In this document: one piece after another, positions 32,456 to 43,270 of the stretch
How the letters are laid out: every line of letters begins with the position of its first letter
Position numbering within the stretch: position 1 is the stretch's first letter
Source: Bromus sterilis
Taxonomy: Eukaryota > Streptophyta > Magnoliopsida > Poales > Poaceae
Length of the DNA stretch: 64,000 bases
Assembly: GCA_950022295.1 (NCBI GenBank)
Contig: OX465601.1
Span: 170,131,501-170,195,500, forward strand
Direction of reading: 5' to 3'
Translations under genes and position numbers: made by a program
Notes under the pieces: model-generated
Told to the model about the DNA's origin: nothing
The model's database searches: none
Seen by the model: only the letters and a program-made list of their open reading frames with translations

Positions 32456-34195
32456 GGTACCGAAGAGGCTAGAAAAATATGGGTGGTGGAAGTGTCAACT
32501 TTGGAATACTCACATTATCCCGAAGAACTTATGCACTTATTATCGGTAACTCTCAATCTTATCAGGAGGTTCACAAAGAGACAAGTACCCCGAGGAGGAG
32601 TGTATGGGGGTTTGGTTATCCTTGAGCATCTTCGACTCATGGTACGTGAGTGTACTTTAATATTCGACCCCTAGAAAGATTAGTGATCCATCTAGTAGCT
32701 AGAGTTCTCAACAGGGTTTTTGGTTTTAAAAAATACACACGGATTGCCCAAAATATGACATCTATCACTAATAGGCTAAAGCTATTGACACCAAAAGTTC
32801 AAACATTACTCAAGTCAATACCTCAAAACTATTGCAAGTTACTACTACAAAAAGAATAGCAACTTCAATTACCTACTTTCAAGTTAGGACACACAACTCA
32901 GTGCAACAGGCAAACTCTCCAAACAAGATAAACATGCAAACTCAAGAGAGTTCAAGCCTAGAACTAACTAAAAGCTCTTGAAAAGGAAAAGTAAACATTA
33001 AAGCATAAGAGCTAAACATGACAACAGCTAAGCAAAGATAAAGAACACTCACAACAAAGATAAACATGAAAATCCTATGAGGTGTTCTAGTTTAAGGTGG
33101 AGCGTGTTTCTCTCCCACAAAAAAGAAAGTTGGGTTCTAACTTGTTAATAACATCAAACAAAACTAAAGAAAACTAAAAATTAAAGAGCAAGACGCTCCA
33201 AGCACAGCACATTACGCATGAAGTGATAAAAATATAGTGGAACGAGGGACAACTGATAATTGTTGATGGAGAAGGGGATGCACGGGGGCATACCCAAGCT
33301 TAGACGCTTGAGTCTCCTTGAATATTTATTGGGGGTGCATGGGGGCATCCCAAGCTTGAGCGTTTGACACTCCAAGATCTTCTTTCATCACCTTCCATCA
33401 CACACTTGAAAACTCCCTTCATACATAACTCATCATAAGCTGATTAGAGAGGTTAGTACCCTATTAAAATAATTTACCTCTACTAGAAATAAAGATTTTC
33501 AGGAAGGGCTAATGTTTCTCTTGATTGCCCAAAAGTTTTTGCAAAGAAAAAGCAGCTTAAGATTTGCAAAACTGCGAAAAGATAAAAGGGGCAGAATTTG
33601 TGAAAAATCGAACATCAGAGAGTAAAGAATTTTTAAGAAATACTTCTGCAACTCAAATCAAAAAACTCAGAATAGACGCCTGAAAGATAATTTTATGGAG
33701 CATTCTCTCAAAAAATTCATATCTAAAGGATGATCTGGTGATTTATGAGAATTTTTTACCGTCAAGCAGACATAATCTCTTTCTGGACAGCATGCCACAA
33801 GTTTTGATCTTTCTTGCAATCGGAGGCCAAATTTGGCACAAATCTTGAAAATAAAGATACAATGATGTTGGTACAGTAGTAACAAACATCAAGACCACTA
33901 AAAAGAGAAGGAAAAACAAATTTGGTTGCCTCCCAACAAGCGCTTTCTTTTACGCCTTTGAGATAGGCACAAAGTTTATAGAAGATGCTCTCACAAGAGA
34001 ATAAAAGTTGAAGCAAATGAGAGCATCAAGAAGCAAATATGAAACACTTTTAAGTCTAACCTACTTCCTATTCTTTGGAAACTTGTAAAGAAATAAATCA
34101 TGAAAGCACAAAGTAACAAGCATAGGAAGGTAAAAGAAGAGCAACTTCAAAACTTTCATCATAAAGAGAGGTGTTTTTGTAACATTAAAGTTTCT

Positions 34196-34738
34196 TCAAC
34201 CAAACTTTCCTCTCTCAAAATAATTTTTTGTAGCATCATGAACAACATCAAGAATATAACTATCACATAAATCATGTTGTTCATGAACCACAAGCACACG
34301 TGTATTGTTTTCAACACGGTTTTTAGGATCATAAGATAAATGCAACCCATCACATTGAGCCTTGGTAAGAGAAAAATTCTCCGTAATATGAGTTTGAGAT
34401 TTCAAAAGGATAATAGGGAAATAAAGTGTGGGTGCACTAGAAAAAATGTCATGCTTAACGTAAGGAACTATAGCAAGTTCATTTCCGTAAGAATCATCCA
34501 TAGTGCCATCAAGGCCATCAACAAAGCAAGTGTTAAGTTCTTCAGAAAGGGATATTTCAAGTGAGTCCTCGGAATCATAGGATTCCTCATCAAACCAATC
34601 ATTGGCCTCTTCTTGGTCAGCAAACATTTTATTTTTAAAATCCTCAATATAATCATTGCAAACATAATTCTCAAAACAATAGGCAAGAACTGCAAAGTTT
34701 TCAGACTTGTGAATAGTATCGTAATACTTTTCAATCAA
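34196..34738 (-). CDS. Unknown acidic protein of the non-autonomous Athila-type family, copy A
   Basis: An ORF of 180 codons on the minus strand starting MIEKYYDTIHKSENF. The N-terminal half is acidic (EEANDWFDEESYDSEDSLEI); the C-terminal half has ELAIVPYVKHDIF, PIILLKSQTHI, GLHLSYDPKNRVENNT and HEQHDLCDSYILDVVHDAT. The same protein is encoded in the plus copy at 45550-46090, so coding conservation between the two copies supports it as real. No known domain is recognised. In the plus copy the frame is broken. It may have served packaging of the non-autonomous element, but this is a guess. Confidence 0.55.
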   Translation of the reverse strand: MIEKYYDTIHKSENFAVLAYCFENYVCNDYIEDFKNKMFADQEEANDWFDEESYDSEDSLEISLSEELNTCFVDGLDGTMDDSYGNELAIVPYVKHDIFSSAPTLYFPIILLKSQTHITENFSLTKAQCDGLHLSYDPKNRVENNTRVLVVHEQHDLCDSYILDVVHDATKNYFERGKFG

Positions 34739-35289
34739 AGAAGCAATCTCATAAGCACCTTTGAAAGCAACAAATTCTTCAACCTTTTCAACATGAAAGT
34801 AATCATAAACACCTTTGGCATAAGAAGATAGGATCTCATTTTCATTAAACTCACATTGGAAAGGAAGGTGCTTTCTGTCTATTTCAGAGCAGCAAGTAAA
34901 TTCATAAATGTGGCATAAACACTCAGCATAGCAATACGAAGTTTGTATCTAGTCCCATAAGTGTTTCTCTTTCTGAGATAGGCGGTGCCGCGTATAATGA
35001 GCATGCTCATCCAATGATTTTCCCTCAACCAAATCGGTTGGGTTTTTAGCGCGAGCACAAATTGATCGAAGACGATCTAAGTGAAACATGTCCATCCTAC
35101 CATATTTGGGTGGTTCCACACCCATGGTAAAGATAGCATCAGTAGGCAGAGAAAGACAAAGATGAAAGGTAGCAACTTTTTTTTAGTTTTTCATATAAGA
35201 CAAAAAAGCAAAAACTGAATTGTAAACTAACAAGACTAAAAATAGAAGGTAAAAGATAGTGTGCAACTCCCCTATCTTGTAGGCTGCAG

Positions 35290-35307
35290 TCCCCGGCAAC
35301 GGTGCCA
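35290..35307 (-). promoter_or_regulatory. Primer binding site (tRNA-Asp type) of element 3
   Basis: On the minus strand tggcaccgttgccgggga differs from the perfect tRNA-Asp complement by one base. It lies 10 bases after the LTR end, showing that the LTR at 35318-36972 is the 5' LTR of a minus-strand element. Confidence 0.8.
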
Positions 35308-35317
35308 GAAATTAGCT

Positions 35318-36972
35318 TGATGGCTTCTCGCCCCTCGTTGGTTACCCCAAGTGGAAGATTTGAGATGTAGATAGTGGCTAATTTCCCTCGGTGAAGATAC
35401 CAAGGTTATCGAACCAGTAAGACCCACAGAGATACAAGTAGGTGTCAACGGCGCCAGAAATTGTTGCCGGTTGGAGAAGAGGTTGACATGGACCTGCACA
35501 CACAACAAATATCTTTACTCCCAATGAGTACAGAGGTTGTCAATCCCTCCAGCCTTGCTGTTTACAAAGGATCAAAACACAGGGTAGAAAGATAATAGTA
35601 GCTACAACTGAAAGGAAAAGCAAGAAGTAAATTGAAGGTGTGATCAGTGGTGGAAATATGGTCCGGGGTCCCATGATGTTCACTAGTGATGTCTCTCTCC
35701 CAAAAGACAATAAAAAGGCTATGCAAGGTAAATAAATTACAGCTGGGCAATTGACAGGATTAAAAACGCACCACAATGCCAACTATGCTACAAAAGAAAG
35801 GAAGAGGCTCAAAAGCATGGGAAGTACGCCAAGGTAAGTAGACCGAAATCCGTATGCATCTACTACGAATCACCCACCTTGAGATATCTATCCAGGAAAG
35901 CTCGCTGGTATTTAGTTGCGAATCCCACCCAAAGTGTAAACTCAAAGCAACATACAACTGAATTAAAAGAACGTTGCGTAAAGTAAACAATCCTTGCACC
36001 CGCAAGTACAAGCACCGTTGTTTTCCCCCTCGTGGAAACAACACATCCCCTAGTCTCATGTTTCTGTCACTCAAGCTAGACATCGGGGGCTGAACCCACA
36101 ATAGCGCATAACGCTCCCTCTTGGAGGTGCAATAAACCACTTGGCCAAAGTAAAATACGGCAATGGAGAACATGCAAGAATTACTCAAGAACTTAAATAT
36201 AAAAGAGAAGAAACAAATATATTACTCATCACCATCTGAACGTAGTCTCATAATCCATCAGATCCCAGCAGACTCAACATAGCAACAACAGAAAGATTAC
36301 ATAGGTGCCTCGATCATGTAGGGCAGCTCACGAGGGCTAAGAATTGAAGCACAAGGGAGGAGAGAAAACATAACATAGCTACTGACCATGGACCCGTGTT
36401 CCAAGGTGGACTACTCACGGCACATCCGGGAAGCGTCCATGGCGATGGAGAAGCTCCCGGAGGTGAATCCTCCCTCCGACAGGGTTCCGGGACAGCTTCT
36501 TATGGCAGCCCCGATCTTTGAAACAGTGGCGGCGGCGGGACAGAGAAGGTATCGGGAAAAAGGGCTCTTCTTTCGAGGGTTTCCGGACGAGGGTTAAATA
36601 TAGGCGGAAGGGGGCAGCCAGGGGGGCCACCAAGGGTCCAGGCGCCCCCTGGGCGCGTCCCCACCCTAGGCCGCGCCACCAGGACGCCTGGGGCCCTGGT
36701 GGGTCCCCTTCGACCCCCACTTGATGATTCGGGAAGCTTCTGGTGCGCTGATTTTTTATATGATTTTCCGGGAATTTATTGGGCACTTTATGTATCGGGA
36801 AAACCCGAAATACAAAAACAGCAGAAAACAGGAACGGGCACTTAGGTGCACTGAGTTAATAGGTTAGTCCAAATATGATCAAAAGTGTATGAAAGTTCAT
36901 ATGAAACATGGCAAAGTCACACAAAACATGCATGGAGGAAGCAGAAATTATAGATACATTTGGTACTTATCA
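35318..36972 (-). mobile_element. 5' LTR of non-autonomous Athila-type element 3
   Basis: On the minus strand it starts TGATAAGTACCAAATGTATC (a mutated TGATACGTCC start) and ends AGCCATCA; the length is 1655 bases. It carries the TATA motif ctatatttaa on the minus strand near 36594-36603. It is the mirror image of the LTR at 39425-44824, which is 1653 bases after removal of the Helitron. Confidence 0.85.
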
Positions 36973-37835
36973 CTCGTGAGTGCAAGCATATCAAATGCAC
37001 CGTCAGATGTATGCAGGGAATCCGAATGAATTGTATTCGGTCGACGAACTGAAGGACGTCTAGATAGAAAAAAGGACACAGATTCCCCTGCATACAACCC
37101 AACGGTGGCTCGTGAGTGCCCGCATATCAAATGCACCATTGAGCGTATGCAGGGAATCCGAATGATTTGAATCCGAAAGAGTACACACTGAGTGTCGAAC
37201 GTGTCCGAGAGGTGGGCTATATATAGGTGCGCCTACTTAGTCCCGGTTGCTAGCACGAACTGGGACTAGTCGTGATAGTGCCGATCCAACGACTCACAAG
37301 CTCTTAAAAGAAACGCACGGTCTGTGTGCTTCTTCCTGATTGGTGAGATTGTGACGCTCTGGAGCCCCTCTAGTTATATGACTGAGACTAAAAAGGCATG
37401 GGTTTTGTATGGTTACTATAGGCCAAATTGAATTGATATATAAAACAAAAAGTATAGCAAATTTATTATAAGAGGTAGACAGAGGAATCCTCCCGAGGGG
37501 TGACATCTATCTCTTTAAGAAGGCAGAAGAAAGACCATTGTTTCATCAGCTTCAATAGACAGAGGTCCTTCTGGAAGAACCAGAAGGACCTCTGTCTCTT
37601 CAAGCTGGTGAGACGAAAGGTCCATCTTCTTCTTTCTTAAAGAGAGAGAGTATCACCCTAGGGTTGAACTCCTCGGTCTATATCTTTTAGTAAGCTTGAT
37701 ATGCTATAATAATTGCAGGCCATCCAGTGCTTATAAACACCTCTAACCTTCCTTCGGTTAGCGAGGTGGGACTAATTGTACTGCAGCGGCCATTAGTCCC
37801 GGTTGGAGCCACCAACCGGGACTAAAGGTCCATTT
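36973..37835. other. Spacer between the two divergent LTRs: short repeats and TAGTCCCGGTT palindromes
   Basis: A block starting ctcgtgagtgc, including atgcagggaatccgaatga, occurs at 36973 and again near 37109, about 137 bases apart. TAGTCCCGGTT motifs occur at 37230-37263 and, as a palindrome (tagtcccggttgg / ccaaccgggacta), at 37793-37824. Such motifs are typical of grass CACTA or MITE termini, so this is probably the terminal part of a degraded DNA transposon. A strong hairpin is listed separately. No gene is supported. Confidence 0.5.
37449..37712. other. Long hairpin, microRNA-precursor-like, core 37508-37647
   Basis: Two arms fold back around a 5-base loop (aagaa, 37575-37579). The inner 18 base pairs are perfect (37557-37574 with 37580-37597). 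The stem continues with scattered mismatches through about 65 pairs, to 37510 and 37645, and less well to about 37449 and 37712. The short loop and long arms resemble young plant microRNA loci or foldback MITEs. I do not recognise the arm sequence as a known microRNA. Confidence 0.6.
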
Positions 37836-38840
37836 TCCAATTTCAGGGTCATTCAACGCAAAAAATATATTAACTGCATGAAAAATAGCAAATGAAGTTA
37901 GAAAGTGTTGGAATTGTAGGATGGCTTGTAATAGTTCATATTGAATGCAGAAAAAGTCTAGAGTTGTAATAATTTTAAAAAATGAAATGTCTTTGTAACA
38001 TATGAGTTTTCGTCCGAAACCCTCATACTTCGAAGGAGATGGTCCAGTTTGTACACGAAGTGCATCCAGTTTTTGCCGTAACCCTCTCAAATTTTTTACA
38101 CATTATATTTTGGTGAAATTATGATACCATGCCAAGTTTCAACCTTTTTAGAGTTCATTTGTAGTGCTTTCCAATTTCAGGGTCATTTTGCGCAAAAAAA
38201 ATCATTAAATGCATGAAAAATAGCAAATTAAGTTGGAAAGTGTTGGAAATTTAGGATGTGGCTTGTAATAGTTCATATTGAACCCACAAAAAGTCTGGAG
38301 TTTAAATAAGTTTAAAAAATGAAATGCCTTTGTAACATATGAGTTTTCGTCCGAAACCCTGATAGTTCGAAGAAGATGGTCTAGTTTGTACACGAAGTGC
38401 ATCCAGTTTTTGCTGTAACCCTCTCAACTTTTTTACACATTCTATTTGGGTGAAATGAAGATACCATGCCAAGTTTCAAAATTTTCAGAGTTCATTTGTG
38501 GTTCTTTTCAATTTTAGGGCCATTTAGCGCGAAAAATCATTAAATGCATGAAAAATAGCAAATGAAGTTAGAAAGTGTTGGAATTTTAGTATGTGGCTTG
38601 TAATAGGGCATATTGAATGCGCAAAAAGTCTAGAGTTGAAATAAGTGTAAATAAATGAAATGCCTTTGTAACATATGAGTTTTCGTCCCAAACCCTACTT
38701 CGAAGAAGATGGTCCAGTTTGTACAGAAAGTGCATCCAGTTTTTGCCATAACCCTCTCAACTTTTGTACACATTCTACGTGGGTGAAATGATGATACCAA
38801 GCCAAGTTTCAATCTTTTCAGAGTTCATTTGTAGTGCTAG
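37836..38840. repeat. Three tandem copies of a ~335-bp repeat
   Basis: Units begin near 37836, 38170 and 38508, each with (c/t)caattt(c/t)agggtcatt. Each carries agcaaatgaagtt, ttcatattgaatgc, catatgagttttcgtcc and gtgcatccagtttttg in the same order. Identity is high with small indels. Together with the adjacent TAGTCCCGG palindromes it looks like the subterminal repeat array of a CACTA-type transposon. No ORF is supported. Confidence 0.85.
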
Positions 38841-38985
38841 AACATTTGGCATATCTCTATTTCTTGTGCTTCTGCTCTGGAAACCTAGAACATATGGTGG
38901 CATGGTGGTGGCGGCGCGGGAAACTTAAAACATTCAACAAATTATCATCTCAAACCTAGAACATTTTATTTAAAAACATAAAAAC

Positions 38986-39424
38986 CTACTCCTCCTCGTC
39001 GTCGGAGCAAGAGACATCATCTTCGGTGACGGAGATGTCATCCTCCACCACTCTCCAGCGGGGGTCACCGGCAGGCCAGTTGGCGGCGCCTCTCGCCTGT
39101 TCCTCCTCCGCCATCGCCTTGGCCACCCACCGCACCTCCCTTCATTCATGACGCTTGAACCGCCGCTCCGCGCGCTCGATCGCCAGAATCTCCCATTGTC
39201 CCGTCTCCTCCGAGGCTTCACGGGGATGGCTCGCGTACCAATCCTGCACGCCGCGCTGGTCCCGCTCCACGACGAGGCCGAGCATCGCTTGGAGGCGGTG
39301 GAGGTGGTGGTCCTCGTCAGTGACGAGGTGCGGTGCCTCTTCCATGTCTGCCACCTCCTCTGCGTTGTGGCAGTCGCCGAAATTCATCGGCGCGCACAGG
39401 CGGCCGAGCCTCCACGTCGCCACG
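38986..39424 (-). pseudogene. C-terminal part of an unrecognised TE protein
   Basis: On the minus strand the frame begins at the LTR border with TWRLGRLCAPMNFGDCHNAEEVADMEEAPHL. It continues through DWYASHPREASEETGQWEILAIERAERR, has a TGA at 39142, and then reads AMAEEEQARGAANWPAGDPRWRVVEDD to a stop at 38986-38988 with an acidic SDDEE end. The protein looks hydrophilic, helical and real, but I cannot name its domain. The 5' part is cut off by the LTR at 39425. Its position next to the 335-bp array suggests it is the end of a second-gene product of a degraded DNA transposon. Confidence 0.5.
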
Positions 39425-39523
39425 TGATACATCCCAATGGTATCTATCATTTCTGGTTGCTCCATGCATGTTTTGTGTGACTTTGCTATGCTTTCGATGC
39501 ACTTTCATACACTTTTGATCATA
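39425..39523 (+). mobile_element. 5' LTR of non-autonomous Athila-type element 4, first part
   Basis: It starts TGATACATCCCAATGGTATC and follows the family LTR for 99 bases until the Helitron at 39524. The LTR resumes at 43271 with no base lost or duplicated. Confidence 0.85.
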
Positions 39524-42500
39524 CTAGGAAAGTGGCCATCTCTACGCGCGGACAAACTCTTTTGACCCTTTCCCATAAATACCAAAATTTAACCATCCTT
39601 AGTTTATTTCAACTATGAGCTTATTGATAATTAATTTTATGATTTCGTACATGTTCTCATTTTGGATTAGGAAACAATACATTTGAACAAGCAGAACTAT
39701 ATTTTTCTAAATAAAATATAATAAATGAAGAAAATATTTTAAGTTTCCCTATTTTTGTATGAGTGTGTATTAGTTAGGAAATTCCCGTAAGTATCATGTT
39801 TGTGACCATATTCTTTGGTGAGTTTAACATGTTTGGGAATCAAATTTGTGATTGCATTCATATTATCTAACTTGGAATTGTATAGTTTAATATCCAGGCA
39901 TTAACCATATCTGTATTTGTCATTATCTTATTGAATCATGACAATTATGCCATTTCTAATCACCATATTCTGGCAGCACGTTTTATTGTGTGAACAATTC
40001 TTACTCTATGAAATTCAAATAACCATTTTTGTCTTATGAAAACAATCGTTGTAGTAATAACCATTAATAACATGTGAGTACACTTATAAAAGAGGGGAGC
40101 ACACTGAGACGATAGAGCTTAGCGTCGAGTAGCTAGAGTGGATCAGGAAGAAACTTACGTTTGAAATTGAGCATCCTATCAGTGATAGAATTCCTAGTCG
40201 TTAGAGCAGTCTAGGTTGGCATGATGGTCTTAGATGGAGCTACAGATGGCTCATAACTTTGATATTTCCCTCATCAAAGTAGGGTCATAGTTTGATCATA
40301 TTTTGATAAACTATGTATAACCATTTTATGATTGAATTATTGGGGTAACAAAAGCTTCGATTACATGAAAAATGATCATTATACTTGTTAAAGAACACGT
40401 ACTCATCTTAGGTGGTTAAAGTTGTTGTTTCTCAACGCTGATCTTTCTAATCCATTAACCTTGCTATCTGTTACCATATGTGACTATTATACCTTAGCCT
40501 CTTTGTAATGTCCTTCTTCAGTGTTTTTTAAATTCTAATTGCTAACTTGGTAGTTTCAAAATACTACGCATAGGCACAAACTTTCAACTCGTGCTAACCA
40601 ATGGACATATTCTACATTTTATATATAATAAGCAATGGGAACCAATAGTGCCTTCGAATGACGATGTATTTTATACTAAATAGAAAAATAAGGACCCATT
40701 AAAATCCATTAATATTCAAGAAAGTTAATGGAGGTTGCTCATAAAATGTATAATATTAATAAGTATGTTGAAAAGTAAACTATTGTTTATTTCCTATAAA
40801 AAATATAGACAATAGTTGCATGTAATAGTATTGATAAAAATTTTTTTGAACAAAATGCATGCACAAATATGCACTATAAGAGATCCTCACTAATAAAGTT
40901 ACACCAGAAGAAAGTAGGGGAATACAATGGTTAGGAGGGCGGTGTGAATGGAAATCATACACTCTTAGACATAACAATAAGTGTGTGTTGGAACAAAGAA
41001 TTTGTTCAAAGTAGTAACTGAGATATATGATTGTATCCGTTATTTGCGCGACATTCATGAGAGGAAATTGTATCATCAAAACTTATGAATTATAATAGTT
41101 GAGTTGATCAATCTATGGTACAAATTGTTGCTAGTCGATACAATGCACAGACACCTATAAACACTTATCAAGTCAAGATGCAAACATTCATGATGTACTA
41201 AAACCATGGTGCAACTAAATGTATAGGGTTGAATTAGGCTTGTGAAAATATTTGAAAAATAATCACACAATAAGTCTAGTGCCAAGACGGTATTCAGTTC
41301 TCATAATTTATAAATTAATCCTAGATATGATGTTGGCAACAATACCAAAAGTGAAAAAGAGATACATGCATGGATCAATAAGTAATCCTGGATACCTTGT
41401 TAGCAACAAATGGATAGTTCCATATTTTGAAAGGCTCACCTCGTCACAACAAAATTTTGGTGAACTCAATATTAACACTTGTACTATGGTTGTAGAATAC
41501 AAACCTAGAAGCAATGGAAAGTATGAATACTTATGAAAATCAAACCGTACTGCTCTTAAATAAATCGTACATAAATGAGAAAATGGTCAAAAGTTACTCT
41601 ATCTGAAGGGTTTAGTGTTTTTAATAACATCTACACATAAAAAGCTAATTAAATATGCTGAAAGTATTAGAAAAATCATTTAACTTCAGTAACATTAGGG
41701 GAAACTAAATCTATATTGCAAAATCAGGATACACCCTTCTAGAGTATGAGGATTATTTTTCTTAATCTACTTGCCCTGTACACAAAATTTAGAAATAATT
41801 TTGAGCAGTACATCTCACCTTGATGATGAATATAACACTGAGTCGAGAGACTTTTTATCGCACTTAAAAGGCATTGTGGATCTAAAACCACTTGCAGGTA
41901 GTGCCATTGGTTTTCTACAACCAACTATAGTGTACACGCGCCTAGTCATTAACATGTATTGTTCTTACTGATGCATTTCTTCGCGTAACGTTGAAGAATC
42001 TGAGGATTAACCTGGTTTCCAAGAGGAAGGGCAAACCCTAATTTGATGAATGCGTCCGACAATTTTGGCGAAGCAAGCTGACACAATCTGCTGGCCGGTC
42101 GATCAGTAAAGCTATAACGACGTGTGTTGGTCGATCAGTAACACCAATGTACACAAAGCCAGTTTGATCTCGACGTATCCATTAGTAACACACCTATATA
42201 CATAGTAGAAAAGTTAGCCATGCTAACTAATTCATCAACTTGCGACCGGACGGAAAGCCAAATGACACAAACATGGAAATCATATGTGGAAAATCAATCT
42301 AATAAATCAAGAAGCCTAGATGTACCATACTTGTTATTCAGATGAACGCACCGATGATATCTTGCTTGCTGAAACGAATTAGAAAAAGCTCTATGATCAT
42401 CACGGATCAAATCCACTATCGATCACATGCTACCTTCCTTCTAGTCGTTGGACACTTCCTATACGTAATTGTTTGCCTCCTCTCTAATCAAATCGGAGAA

Positions 42501-43270
42501 CAATGAGATAATTAACGACATTGGCTCAGCGCATGACATGCAAGGATCAGTGGTATGGCGGCCGGTCGTCAGCATCCTCAAGGTTGTAGTTTCTTGTAAA
42601 CCTAATTAATTAGCTTCTAGGTAGGTGTAATATCGAAGGGGTACATGAAAACTTACGAAGGGTATTGGTGAGTAATTTACTTGAACTTACATGTTAATAA
42701 ATTATTTTAAAGATCCATCGGCTGATATAAATCTAATAAATCAGGAAGCCTAGATGTACCATACTTGTTATTCAGCTGAACGCACCGATGATATCTTGCT
42801 TGCTGAAACGAATTAGAAAAAGCTCTATGATCATCACGGATCAAATCCACTATCAACCACATGCTACCTTCCTTCTAGTCGTTGGACACTTCCTATACGT
42901 AATTGTTTGCCTCCTCTCTAATCAGATCGGAGAACAATGAGATAATTAACGACATTGGCTCAGCGCATGACATGCAAGGATCGGTGGTCTGGCGGCCGGT
43001 GAGCGTCCTCAAGGTTGTAGTTTCTTGTAGACCTAATTAATTAGCTTCTAGGTAGGTGTAATATCGAAGGGGTACATGAAAACTTACGAAGGGTATTGGT
43101 GGGTAATTTACTTGAACTTACATGTTAATAAATTATTTTAAAGATCCATCGGCTGATATAAGCTAGATAATTAAATCGATGTACATATATCTTTGATTTT
43201 TGTGGGATTTTCTAGGCTATTTCTCTTTTTTCTGGTAGCCCGTCATGTACTTTTAATAGATAATAATAGA
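39524..43270 (-). mobile_element. Helitron, non-autonomous, minus strand
   Basis: Read on the minus strand the element begins TCTATTATTATCTATTAAAAG at 43270 and ends CTAG at 39524, flanked by host A and T, matching the Helitron rules (5' TC, 3' CTRR, insertion between A and T, no target duplication). Joining the flanks restores gatcatatttagactaacc, which matches catcatatttggactaacc in the LTR at 10703-11341. The 3747 bases are AT-rich. I found no Rep/helicase and no recognisable captured gene; the longest frames, such as 41252-41536, show no domain. A clear hairpin before the CTAG end is not visible, only a GC-rich ccgcgcg about 20 bases inside. Confidence 0.8.
42294..43162. repeat. Tandem duplication of ~434 bp inside the Helitron
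   Basis: Two head-to-tail copies: aataaatca(a/g)gaagcctag at 42301 and 42735, and agatccatcggctgatata at about 42711 and 43142. The offset is 434 bases at the start and 431 at the end because of one small deletion. Copies differ at only a few positions. No coding content is seen. Confidence 0.9.

Larger units (their letters stand above)
32456..35317 (-). mobile_element. Internal region of non-autonomous Athila-type element 3 (minus strand)
   Basis: This is an inverted copy of the sequence at 44825-47740; for example, the stretch around 32520-32700 is the reverse complement of 47580-47740. It lacks gag, protease, RT and integrase, and holds only the ORF at 34196-34738 and noncoding sequence. 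Its 3' part continues to 32456, where the Sirevirus-like LTR interrupts it. Because of that interruption it preserves about 70 bases beyond the point where the plus-strand copy is cut by the CACTA element. Confidence 0.75.
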
